DNA from: CANIGN01 sp041391385 | Lineage (GTDB): Bacteria > Bdellovibrionota > UBA2428 | DNA length: 64,000 bases | Reading direction: 5' to 3' | Assembly (NCBI GenBank): GCA_041391385.1 | Contig: JAWKOD010000003.1 | Span: 186,001 to 250,000, forward strand | Shown here: positions 43,617-52,098 of the stretch, piece by piece | Numbering within the stretch: position 1 is the stretch's first letter | How the letters are laid out: each line of letters begins with the position of its first letter | The notes under the pieces: generated by a model | Databases searched by the model: none | Told to the model about the DNA's origin: nothing | What the model saw: only the letters and a program-made list of their open reading frames with translations | Program-made: the position numbers and the translations under genes

Positions 43617-44198
43617 ATGTATCATTTAGCTATAGCTCTCGTTTCTTCACTTTTTATGACTTCGAGTCTTCTTGCGGATTCAGCAATAACTATTCCAAAG
43701 CCAAACCATGACGACGAAAAAGTTGAAGTTCCAGCCCAAAAGGGAGGGGACGGTGTCGATCCTATCGTGATTAAAGAAGCCATCACGGGAGAAGATTCCA
43801 TACTTACCCCAAGAGAAGTGAACGCCAAATATATTGGAGACAAGTTCAAAAACGATCTCAAAGGTAAGGGGGACTTAATTATAAAAACAGCAAAAGAAAA
43901 TGGAATAGACCCTCTCTTTTTTACATCTATTTTAGCCTTTGAAACTGGTTGGGGAGTAAGCCGTAATTTCAATGAAAACCATGCACTTTATCTGGGCCGT
44001 AAAAGACATGTATTTAAATCTACCGAAGATGCTCTTAACGGATTTGCACGTTTTCTAAAAGAAACGGGCAAGCAAACTGAAACAATTCATGGTGTTGTTA
44101 CTGCACAAACTCAAGCCGTTAAGTCAGAAGCCGAAAAATATCCTGCAAATATCCTTTCAATCATGAATTCAATACAACGTAAGCAAAACAACGAATAA
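43617..44198 (+). CDS. Secreted glucosaminidase-like (peptidoglycan hydrolase) protein
   Basis: 193 residues. The signal peptide ends around SSLLADS. After an acidic linker with KPNHDDEKVEVP, the C-terminal domain has ENGIDPLFFTSILAFETGWG, with Glu in the position of the lysozyme-fold catalytic Glu, plus NENHALYLG and KSTEDALNGFARFL, matching the mannosyl-glycoprotein endo-beta-N-acetylglucosaminidase family. It probably cleaves peptidoglycan in the periplasm. The next gene ends one base after its stop on the opposite strand. Confidence 0.75.
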   Translation: MYHLAIALVSSLFMTSSLLADSAITIPKPNHDDEKVEVPAQKGGDGVDPIVIKEAITGEDSILTPREVNAKYIGDKFKNDLKGKGDLIIKTAKENGIDPLFFTSILAFETGWGVSRNFNENHALYLGRKRHVFKSTEDALNGFARFLKETGKQTETIHGVVTAQTQAVKSEAEKYPANILSIMNSIQRKQNNE

Positions 44199-45104
44199 CT
44201 ATTCTTTTGCGCTTACAAGAGCTCCATTTAAAGTAAAAAGCTTATTCTTAGCTGTGTATCCATTTGAGACATGGATACGTCCGAGCTGCCGATAATCTAT
44301 TTCCTCTAGGTCACTTCGCTCCTCATCGCCCAACATATAAAAATAAGCGTGATGTTCTTTTCCATCCTCGTTGTCGATGTAGATAAAGCCCAGCCGGGAA
44401 TCGTAGGCGTCTCCATTCGTATCATCAAGAGCCACAAGGGTGGTGGCATGCCCCCCACTTCGAGTCCAAGCTGAAGTAGAAGAATTTCGGGACAGGTTAT
44501 TCCAAGTAACAACGGGAGAAAATTTGTTACGAAGCGAGCGCTCAAGCTTTTTTCTCAAGTAATAAAGCCTTACATTGGGCGGCACTCCTTTCTCATCAAA
44601 AGAAGCCTCGCCCCTATATTCAAGCTTCATTTCATTTACGTAGTGAGGATTTAACTTTCGAATAACTTTCAATAGATCTTCTAACCACATCCCATTTTTT
44701 TCTACGCTTACAAAAATAGGAGCGAAGCCCCCCATCCAGCGCAGAATATCGTAGTCCTCCCATGCATCAAAAAGACCTTGGAGATCTGTGGTGTTTTCAT
44801 CTTTAAAAAATCCTCCGCTCTTTTTTGCAGGACGATAAAAATCGCTACACTCATTTAAAAACTTATCGAACTTTTCTTCTTGTGTAGCCCCTTCTACTTG
44901 AGACCAAAACCCTTTGGCATCATCAGCACCCAATTGAGTTGAAATGTAAAAAGAGAGGGGTACACACGTAGACCCTGGAAACTTATCTTTATAAAAAAAA
45001 CTAGAATCGGCAAAACTAGGCCCAGCGGCCAATACTAAAAATAGCCAAAAGGAATACATAAAGAGCTGCACCCAAATCCTCACACACGCAGCAAAGCATA
45101 ACAA
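44199..45104 (-). CDS. Secreted protein with Cys-His pair suggestive of a papain-like or C39-like fold
   Basis: 301 residues from a TTG at 45104, chosen because an AAGGAG site lies about 11 bases upstream and because it supplies basic residues to the signal peptide; the ATG at 45059 is an alternative. The signal ends near GPSFADS. A Cys (47) in STCVPLSFY and a His (219) in SGGHATTLVALDD, followed by FIYIDNEDG, have the order and surroundings of papain-fold peptidases. I cannot tell protease from inactive binding protein. Its stop abuts the glucosaminidase gene's stop. Confidence 0.65.
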   Translation of the reverse strand: MLCFAACVRIWVQLFMYSFWLFLVLAAGPSFADSSFFYKDKFPGSTCVPLSFYISTQLGADDAKGFWSQVEGATQEEKFDKFLNECSDFYRPAKKSGGFFKDENTTDLQGLFDAWEDYDILRWMGGFAPIFVSVEKNGMWLEDLLKVIRKLNPHYVNEMKLEYRGEASFDEKGVPPNVRLYYLRKKLERSLRNKFSPVVTWNNLSRNSSTSAWTRSGGHATTLVALDDTNGDAYDSRLGFIYIDNEDGKEHHAYFYMLGDEERSDLEEIDYRQLGRIHVSNGYTAKNKLFTLNGALVSAKE

Positions 45105-45150
45105 CTTTAAGCTAACTCCTTAAATTCAATTAACTTAAGACTTTGAAAGG

Positions 45151-45816
45151 CTACTCGTCTTCAGTAGGTACAGGGTCTCCAAAAGGTCCACAATGATTCA
45201 AAAGACTTAAATCTTTTCTATAATTTTGATTCCTATAAGAAACGCGCACTCGAATACTCTGCTGGCCCGCTATCGGGATAATTCCTGAAAAAGTATTGAG
45301 TTCTTTACAGCGAAAACTCTTTGCAAGGTCATCAGGATCACTTGGCGTTTTTACTACCACTTGAATAAAATCGTCTACCTCAGAGCAGTAACCCTCTACC
45401 CAAAGCTGGCACTTCATCATATGCTCCCCGGAACAAATACACGCTCGCAAATCGATATTCTCAACATGCAAGACACCTTTTGGCCCAACATAGCTAGCAA
45501 TATTTCGATCGCCCTCTTCAGGAATTGATGCAACTCCAACAGTGTCTTCAGAGAGATCAGCTTCCTCTTCAACTTCTTCTTGAGCACCATTCTGTTTGTC
45601 TTGAAGTTCTTTAAGTTTTCGAAGTTGCTGTGCCTCTAGCTCCAAAAGCTTCTTCTCCAAAAAAGCTACTTTTTCAAAAAACTTAGGAATGGCTACTAAA
45701 TTACTTGAACTACTTTTTCGCAAAGAAAAAGAAGGCCGACTAGGGGCTTGTAATAAGTGGGGCAAAGCAGAGGCTCCAACGAGTACACTCATTAGAACTA
45801 CAAATAGAAATTGCAT
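45151..45816 (-). CDS. Uncharacterised secreted protein with coiled coil and Cys-rich C-terminal domain
   Basis: 221 residues that I do not recognise. A signal peptide (ending GASALPH) is followed by a coiled coil at about 50-75 (KVAFLEKKLLELEAQQLRK), an acidic stretch of EEVEEEADLSED, and a beta-rich domain with five Cys (ACICSGEHMMKCQLW, RCKELN, NHCGPFGDP). The Cys spacing suggests disulfides, so it is presumably periplasmic. It lies 46 bases upstream of the papain-like gene on the same strand, so the pair may be co-expressed. Confidence 0.65.
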   Translation of the reverse strand: MQFLFVVLMSVLVGASALPHLLQAPSRPSFSLRKSSSSNLVAIPKFFEKVAFLEKKLLELEAQQLRKLKELQDKQNGAQEEVEEEADLSEDTVGVASIPEEGDRNIASYVGPKGVLHVENIDLRACICSGEHMMKCQLWVEGYCSEVDDFIQVVVKTPSDPDDLAKSFRCKELNTFSGIIPIAGQQSIRVRVSYRNQNYRKDLSLLNHCGPFGDPVPTEDE

Positions 45817-45892
45817 TCCTGTTATTCTTTTCCTAAGGGGTTTTTCGGTTCACTCAGAGACTTAGGCTGTGAAACTTAAGTTAAGACGGACG

Positions 45893-46249
45893 TCAAATAA
45901 GTGCCAAGAGCTCGGGATTGCTAGCCGTGTAGCCTCCGTGAGAATCCTTCAACTTCGAAGCCAATATTCTGGCAGCCTTAAAATCCTTATTAGAAACAGA
46001 GTCTCTCTTTAGGAGCTTTTGTGTAGGTGAAGAACAACGCTTCAATATATAAATCCTTTGTCCTAAATCGCACCACTTCACAGAGAGCTTTATTCTAAAA
46101 TGCTGTTTTCTTTTAGCGCGTGATTTAGGAGCTATAGGGAGCTCCAATAAAAGCTCTTCAATCTGCCAATCCACCCACTCATGACTTCGACTCGCTAAGT
46201 TAGACATAAGTGCCTCAGAATGTGAGTGGAAGGGCGGAATAAGTGACAT
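45893..46249 (-). CDS. Small uncharacterised basic protein
   Basis: 118 residues that I do not recognise. It is rich in Lys/Arg, with KSRAKRKQHFRIKLSVKWC, and has no signal peptide or membrane segment. The frame is open from an ATG at 46249; a second ATG at 46207 is possible. The coding status is inferred from the open frame between two annotated genes and is not certain. It is divergent from nrnA. Confidence 0.45.
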   Translation of the reverse strand: MSLIPPFHSHSEALMSNLASRSHEWVDWQIEELLLELPIAPKSRAKRKQHFRIKLSVKWCDLGQRIYILKRCSSPTQKLLKRDSVSNKDFKAARILASKLKDSHGGYTASNPELLALI

Positions 46250-46309
46250 CTCTATTCTTTTCCATGGATTTGTTTCTCCGTCAAAAGAGCCGAGGTATCA
46301 TATTTAGAT

Positions 46310-47314
46310 ATGGATCATGCGAATTTTCTCGAACAATGCAAAAAAGCTAGCTCCCTTGTTTTAACGGCTCCTGCAGGGGCTGATGGCGACTCCGTAGGAA
46401 CCCAATGTGCGTTCTATGAAATATTCAAAAGCCTATTTCCAGAAAAAGAAATCCTTATTGTGAACGAAGACCCCTGCCCGCACCGCTACCAATTCCTACC
46501 TTTTACTGAGTATTTTAAAACCTCTGAGGACTTATCCAAAGAAGGATGGGCACAAAAAGAGCATAACGACTTGTGGATTTGTGTTGATGGGGGCCCAAAC
46601 CGCCTAGGCGATAAAACCACGGTATTTTGGAAGAATGCCAAAGCACGTGGACAAGTAGACCACCACAAGGTTTCGCAAAGCTTTGAGCTCGATTTTAAAT
46701 TAAATAACCCAGATGCCGCCTCGACCACAGAAATTGTTTATGAGTTCTGCCAACATCATCGTATTGCCCTCACCTCTACTCTTGCACAAAGTCTCTATGT
46801 CGGACTCATTTACGATACAGGACTCTTTAAGCACTCCAACACGAATCCCAAAGTTATGAGAATTGGAGCTCATCTTTTAGAAAGTGGATTCAACCACACT
46901 CGAGCCGCTGAAAAAGTGTTAATGATTCGCACCGAATCGAACATAAAACTAGCTCAAAAAATCTTAAGCCATATGCACTTTGAACAAGAAGGTCGATATG
47001 TGTGGGCAACCCTTACACAAAAAGATTTTCAAGATGCGGGTGCTAAACTAGAAGATAGAGAAGGTCTTATCGACTTGCTGTTTCTAACAGAAAACTGTGA
47101 AGTTGCATCACTCTCGAGTGAAGTCGAAAAAGACAAATGGAAAGTCTCCTTTCGCGCACGACGTCTTGATGTTGCAAGTGTTGCCAAGAGCCTCGACAAA
47201 GACGGTGGCGGCCATCGCCTCGCAGCTGGCTGTAGCATTTCTGGAAACGAGGCTGCTCTCTCTGCGGCTCACTCCGCTGTAAAAGCACTCATCGAGAAAG
47301 CAGAGTGGATTTAA
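46310..47314 (+). CDS. nrnA: DHH/DHHA1 phosphoesterase, bifunctional nanoRNase/pAp phosphatase NrnA-like
   Basis: 334 residues. It has the DHH-family motifs: N-terminal PAGADGDSVGTQCAFYE, WICVDGG, the VDHHK signature near residue 128, and LIYDTG. The C-terminal DHHA1 domain has GGGHRLAAGCSISG. NrnA-type enzymes degrade 2-5 nt RNAs and pAp to recycle nucleotides. It is followed directly by slt: the ATG is the next base after this stop, so the two are cotranscribed. Confidence 0.9.
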   Translation: MDHANFLEQCKKASSLVLTAPAGADGDSVGTQCAFYEIFKSLFPEKEILIVNEDPCPHRYQFLPFTEYFKTSEDLSKEGWAQKEHNDLWICVDGGPNRLGDKTTVFWKNAKARGQVDHHKVSQSFELDFKLNNPDAASTTEIVYEFCQHHRIALTSTLAQSLYVGLIYDTGLFKHSNTNPKVMRIGAHLLESGFNHTRAAEKVLMIRTESNIKLAQKILSHMHFEQEGRYVWATLTQKDFQDAGAKLEDREGLIDLLFLTENCEVASLSSEVEKDKWKVSFRARRLDVASVAKSLDKDGGGHRLAAGCSISGNEAALSAAHSAVKALIEKAEWI

Positions 47315-48961
47315 ATGCAACGAACTTTGCTAAGGCAAGGATTACTCTGCGCAGCCTTGCTCGCTTGTGTACACTCAAGTGCTGCTACAAATACTATTTT
47401 AAAACCTGAAACACTTAAACAACTCATAAAAAAATTAGGATACAAAGACCTCGACACTGGACTTGGAGAATACCTTCTATTTAGTGAACGCATTCAACAA
47501 GGCTTTGCAACATCTGACTGGATAGAAAGTTGTAAAAAAGAACGTAATCGATCTCTCTGTATGGTTATTGAAGATTACTTTGAATTTGCAAATCGCTCAA
47601 AAAAAAAGAAATCACGCAAAGAAGCTGTAAAACGTCTTGGTCGACTCTCCATTAAGAAAGTCAGCAAATATCAAGCTGAATCTTTTCAATCACTTTTAAA
47701 TGCTCTTCCGAGTAAAGACACAAAATTCTTACTTTCCTATGCAAATGAAACTGCAAAAAAAAGCACCTGCCCACAAAACTTAAGCCTTGCACTCGCTTAT
47801 GAACTAGAACCTTTAGCTGGCAGTAAGAAACACTTTCCCCTTATAGAAAAGCTCTATAAAAACGGTATTGCCTGCGCGGACCCAAAAGACACCTCGTTTG
47901 AGCTTGGGAATCTTCGTCTCGGATTAATTTATACAGCGCTCGGTAAAGAAGATGAGGCCATTCCATTTTTTAAAAAAGCACTCGATGCTGAGTTTCCTCG
48001 CGAAGATTACCGAAGCATTTACTGGCTTGCGCATTTACTTAGAAAAAAGAATCCTGCTGAAGCAGAGAAGTATCTTAACTCAATGCTGGAGAAGTATCCT
48101 CTCAGTTGGTATTCGATCGTTTTATTACACGAAAAAGGCTTAGACCCTATGAAGATGAACCTCCGTTCTAGCGATGCACCTGACGTGTATACAACTTCAG
48201 ATAAAAAAACAGACATTAAATTTTCTTGGATGAAACTCGGCCTTTTGCTCGAAAAAGATCCATATAAGTTAAAAAAATATGCTGAATACATAGCCGACCA
48301 AATTACTCCCGACATCGAGTATGGATACATTCAACACATGTCGAGACTTTTTCATGCGGCTGATTTATACAAGGCCCAGATCACTATCCTCACTCGATTC
48401 TCAATCTTAAGTAAAGCAGCCCTTACAGAAGAGGCTCTAGGCTATCTCTATCCGGCTCCTTATCTCGAGCTTTTTAATCTTCATGGGGTCGAGCTCGACA
48501 CAGCAATCATCATCGGCCTAGCCCGACAGGAAAGTGCTTTTGATGTGAATGCAAAATCTAGCGCAAATGCACAAGGTCTTTTACAAATGCTCCCCTCTAC
48601 GGCCAGACATATGGGAGCAAAATCATCCAAAAAACTTTGGAGCCCATCGGAAAATATACGTTTTGCCTCTAAATTTCTCATCCGTCTTGCAAAACGCTTT
48701 GACAACAGTATTGAAAAAGCAATGGCCGCTTACAACGCTGGCCCCTCTCGAGTTGAGCAGTGGGAAAAAGACTTTGGGTGGATAAAAGACCCTGAGCTTT
48801 TTGTCGACATGATCCCCTACCGTGAAACACGCGATTACGTTCCCACTATTCTAAGAAATGCCTATTGGTATCACCGCGTTTACCCGGGCACCCTCAACAT
48901 CACTAAAAAAGAATACGTCACGAGCGGACTCCTCAAACCTTTAATTTCTAAATTTAAATAA
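47315..48961 (+). CDS. Soluble lytic murein transglycosylase (Slt family)
   Basis: 548 residues with a signal peptide ending near SSAATN. The central part (about 190-260) is helical with TPR-like units (LGLIYTALGKEDEAIPFFKKALDAEF). The C-terminal SLT domain has GLARQESAFDVNAKS with the catalytic Glu, followed by GLLQMLPSTARHMG and AMAAYNAGPSRVEQW. Such enzymes cleave the MurNAc-GlcNAc bond, forming 1,6-anhydroMurNAc. The gene starts at the base after the nrnA stop. Confidence 0.92.
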   Translation: MQRTLLRQGLLCAALLACVHSSAATNTILKPETLKQLIKKLGYKDLDTGLGEYLLFSERIQQGFATSDWIESCKKERNRSLCMVIEDYFEFANRSKKKKSRKEAVKRLGRLSIKKVSKYQAESFQSLLNALPSKDTKFLLSYANETAKKSTCPQNLSLALAYELEPLAGSKKHFPLIEKLYKNGIACADPKDTSFELGNLRLGLIYTALGKEDEAIPFFKKALDAEFPREDYRSIYWLAHLLRKKNPAEAEKYLNSMLEKYPLSWYSIVLLHEKGLDPMKMNLRSSDAPDVYTTSDKKTDIKFSWMKLGLLLEKDPYKLKKYAEYIADQITPDIEYGYIQHMSRLFHAADLYKAQITILTRFSILSKAALTEEALGYLYPAPYLELFNLHGVELDTAIIIGLARQESAFDVNAKSSANAQGLLQMLPSTARHMGAKSSKKLWSPSENIRFASKFLIRLAKRFDNSIEKAMAAYNAGPSRVEQWEKDFGWIKDPELFVDMIPYRETRDYVPTILRNAYWYHRVYPGTLNITKKEYVTSGLLKPLISKFK

Positions 48962-48979
48962 CAATGCTATAAATTGCAC

Positions 48980-49276
48980 ATGAACACTTCACTTCCAGTT
49001 CATCCAAAACAAGCTTCCGTTATTGTTTACAGCAAAGACTACTGCCCCTACTGCACAGCCGCCAAAAATCTTTTAACTCAAAAGGGTGTGGGCTATACCG
49101 AGATAGACCTCTCAAAAAACCCAGAACTACGCGACGACATGATTCAAAAAGCAGGTGGGCGCACAACTGTTCCTCAAATATTTATTGCAGACCAACACGT
49201 TGGTGGCTTTGACGACATGAAAGCTCTCGACGAAAAAGAAAGCCTAGATGCTATTTTATTTCCCAACGGAAAGTAA
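48980..49276 (+). CDS. grxC: Dithiol glutaredoxin (GrxC type)
   Basis: 98 residues from the ATG at 48980 (a TTG at 48974 adds two residues). The active site is CPYC at 22-25, followed by the glutathione-binding TVPQIFI and GGFDDM. It reduces disulfides and glutathionylated proteins using glutathione. It complements the CGFS-type GrxD at 24.7-25 kb, so the window holds both classes. It lies 18 bases after slt. Confidence 0.94.
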   Translation: MNTSLPVHPKQASVIVYSKDYCPYCTAAKNLLTQKGVGYTEIDLSKNPELRDDMIQKAGGRTTVPQIFIADQHVGGFDDMKALDEKESLDAILFPNGK

Positions 49277-49298
49277 CGCCCTCTACTCATAGACACTT

Positions 49299-49868
49299 AT
49301 GACAGCAGCAACTTCTGGCAACTTCTTAGTAGATGCGTGGAAGGTTTTAGTGATTTTTCTTATTCCATTTGGCGGAGGTATCCCCGGGGGAGTCTTGCTT
49401 GCACGCGACAAAGGTATCGACTGGCCTTTCATCATGTTCATCTATTTTGTTTCAGATTTGATTCTTGCATGCCTCTTTGAGCCAATCCTGAAGCTACTCT
49501 CTATAGTTGGAAAAAATGTTCAATGGATGCTGAAGTTTAGCGAATTGTTTAAGTTAAGCGTTCAAAAAACTATTGCTTACTATGGTAATCGCACAAACCC
49601 CGTAGCCCTTATCTTGATCGCATTTGGAGTGGACCCCATGACTGGCCGAGCAGCTGCAATCGCCGCAGGTCACGGATTTGTGGGAGGTTGGCTTATCGCA
49701 ATTGCAGGAGACATGATTTACTTCACACTCATTATGGCGTGCACCTTGTGGCTAAGTCATATACTTGGAGACGGGACAGTAACCATGTTTGTCATACTCG
49801 CAGTTATGCTTATACTCCCCATGCTTATTCGCCGCGTGCGAAAGAAGAAAAACAGACTTACGCCCTAG
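49299..49868 (+). CDS. Uncharacterised polytopic membrane protein
   Basis: 189 residues with four or five hydrophobic helices and a very basic C terminus (RRVRKKKNR). Glycine patterns GGGIPGGVLLA in the first helix and ALILIAFGVDPMTGRAAAIAAGHG in the middle look like re-entrant or packing motifs of a transporter. I do not recognise the family; a small-multidrug-export type relationship is only a guess. It lies between grxC and the GntP permease gene on the same strand. Confidence 0.75.
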   Translation: MTAATSGNFLVDAWKVLVIFLIPFGGGIPGGVLLARDKGIDWPFIMFIYFVSDLILACLFEPILKLLSIVGKNVQWMLKFSELFKLSVQKTIAYYGNRTNPVALILIAFGVDPMTGRAAAIAAGHGFVGGWLIAIAGDMIYFTLIMACTLWLSHILGDGTVTMFVILAVMLILPMLIRRVRKKKNRLTP

Positions 49869-49945
49869 CAACTCGGGGCATCAAGTACCACGCAATACAT
49901 GATTTCATATACTCAACACGCTCATGAGCCGCTAAGCTTTCGGCT

Positions 49946-51295
49946 ATGGGTTTTGTTGGAATTTTACTTTCACTCTCTCTTCTCATTTATTTCGCATACC
50001 GAGGCGTAAGCGTAATCATCCTCGCTCCCCTACTCGCGCTTCTTGCTGTACTGATGGATGCCTCACTCGAAATGCTCCCAACTTATACAGAGATCTTCAT
50101 GACTCAAATGGGTGGCTTCATTGCCAAACTCTTTCCCATGTTTTTACTAGGCTCTATTTTTGGAAAACTTATGGAGCGCTCAGGTTTTGCAGAAAGTATT
50201 TCCAAGGGCCTCGTGCGCTCTTTCGGTAAAAGCGGCGCCTTAACTGCAATTGTCTTAGCTTGCGGACTGCTCACCTACGGCGGAGTTTCTGCGTTCGTTG
50301 TTTGCTTTTCAATGTTTCCTCTTGCAAGACAAGCCTTTACAGATGCCCGTATAAGTCACCGACTTATACCTGGAAGTTTAGCTCTAGGCGCACTCACATT
50401 CTCAATGACCTGCTTTCCTGGAACAGTACAGGTGCACAACTTAATTCCCATGCCTTATTTTAAAACAACGCCCTTTGCTGCGCCTACCATAGGTATAATT
50501 GCGGGCCTCTGCATGATGATTTTTGGACTTTTGTGGTTGAACTACCGCCGCAAAATAGAGCCCTACTACGAAATCAAATCAAGTGATCACGTGAAGCTAT
50601 CAAGCCCCATTCCTTTTTGGGTTGCCATTCTTCCCATCATCGCTGTTATTGTCCTCAACTACATTTTTTCTGAATCCGCATACAACATAGGAACTTGGAC
50701 TTTTAATAGCCAAAAGTTCCAAACAATTGAAGCATCAAAGTACAAAGGGTCATGGTCAATGATTCTCTCTCTCTTTCTGGCTTCTCTTTTTATTTTCGCA
50801 CTCGCATTTAAGACTCTCTATAAAAATATCGCACACTCTCTTGAAGAAGGAGCCAAAGAAGCCATGTTGCCTGCATTCAACACAGGCTCAGAAGTTGGCT
50901 ATGGCGCCACAATTGCAGCGCTAGCAGCTTTCGCAAGTATCAAAAGCGGGCTCATTGGACTTAGTCCACACAACCCACTTCTCACCGAGTGGCTTTCTAT
51001 AAATGTCCTTGCGGGAATAACAGGTTCTGCCTCTGGCGGTCTAGCCATAGCCTTAGGCGCTATGGGTGATAGCTTCAGACAGCTTGCACAAGCAAATCAC
51101 ATCTCTATGGAATACCTACATCGAATCGCCTCAATGGCATCGGGTGGCCTCGATAGCCTCCCACACAACGGTGCAGTCATAACTCTTCTAGTCGTTTGTA
51201 AAATGACTCATAAAGATTCCTACAAAGATATCTTCGTTGTCTCTGTTTTGATTCCGCTAATCGTGACTCTGTCGACCGTACTTATACTGTCATAA
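49946..51295 (+). CDS. GntP-family proton symporter (gluconate/organic acid permease)
   Basis: 449 residues with about twelve helices. Family motifs include GGFIAKLFPMFLLGSIFGKLME, GGVSAFVVCFSMFP, LGALTFSMTCFPGTVQ and GSASGGLAIALGAMG, matching GntP transporters for gluconate, fructuronate or citrate-like acids. No catabolic gene for a sugar acid lies next to it, so the substrate stays open. The stop is 3 bases from the stop of the convergent gene. Confidence 0.85.
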   Translation: MGFVGILLSLSLLIYFAYRGVSVIILAPLLALLAVLMDASLEMLPTYTEIFMTQMGGFIAKLFPMFLLGSIFGKLMERSGFAESISKGLVRSFGKSGALTAIVLACGLLTYGGVSAFVVCFSMFPLARQAFTDARISHRLIPGSLALGALTFSMTCFPGTVQVHNLIPMPYFKTTPFAAPTIGIIAGLCMMIFGLLWLNYRRKIEPYYEIKSSDHVKLSSPIPFWVAILPIIAVIVLNYIFSESAYNIGTWTFNSQKFQTIEASKYKGSWSMILSLFLASLFIFALAFKTLYKNIAHSLEEGAKEAMLPAFNTGSEVGYGATIAALAAFASIKSGLIGLSPHNPLLTEWLSINVLAGITGSASGGLAIALGAMGDSFRQLAQANHISMEYLHRIASMASGGLDSLPHNGAVITLLVVCKMTHKDSYKDIFVVSVLIPLIVTLSTVLILS

Positions 51296-51297
51296 AA

Positions 51298-52080
51298 TTA
51301 CTGAGAGCTATCGATCATGAAGGTTTTACTGCGATCACCCGTAGGGCTCATGAGCTGAGTTCCTTCAACAATAGCCTCGGGGCTACCGGCGCCGCGAGCG
51401 ATAGAACTAATTCGACGACTTTGTAAGTCCATCATAGGTAACTTACTAATGAAGTATGCAATGTCTACAAAAGCGACATTGTACTTAACAGAACGTACAA
51501 TCTTATCGAAATAAGACCTCGCATCTCTAGCAGATGGATATTTCAACTCACGCAAAGCTTTTCCTTTAAGCGCAATAGTTCTTCTACGTTTCCTTGTATA
51601 AGTCGTTTGAAAGTCTTCTGTAGAATAGCCCTTAAGTTGATCCAAATAGTTTCCCTTTTTGAGAGAAGCAAGGATTCCCGGAGGCGCTTCTTTTATGTCA
51701 ACACCCTTGAGATTCGCATTTGAATCGTAATGCACAATAATATGGATAGGCTTACCATCTACTTCAATGGTTGAACCATGTGTAACGCCAATAAGCTCTT
51801 TTCCTCTAGAGGCAGTATAGATGTAGCGATTAATACTCATTCCTTCGAACTGAGAAGGGCTCCATAAGACGGCCAATAAAATCCATTAAAGTACTTCCAC
51901 CCGATTGAGTTGGGTCTACTTTAATCTCTTCAAATTTTGTAGCGTCTAAATGAACGTTTTTTTAAGTGACGTTTGGTAATCCGTAATACGAACAGCATCC
52001 GTTGCATGCGCATCTGGAAGATGCGTAAAAAAGATTAGACCTGATGCAAAAAAACAAAAAATTTCTCTCTTCAATACCAT
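51298..52080 (-). pseudogene. Secreted protein with FMN-binding-like region, interrupted by two indels
   Basis: The frame starts at an ATG at 52080 with AAGGAT 6-11 bases upstream and encodes a signal peptide ending HLPDAHA. It stops after KTFI because one A is missing in an A7 run (51957-51963 on the given strand). Adding it reads KKNVHLDATKFEEIKVDP and on to GRLMEP, where an extra base near 51855 must be removed to continue into SQFEGMSINRYIYT. The joined protein is 260 residues. The region around KELIGVTHGSTIEVDGKPI and LDQLKGYSTEDF resembles FMN-binding domains. Confidence 0.65.
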
Positions 52081-52098
52081 ATGCTATCCTTCGGCGTT

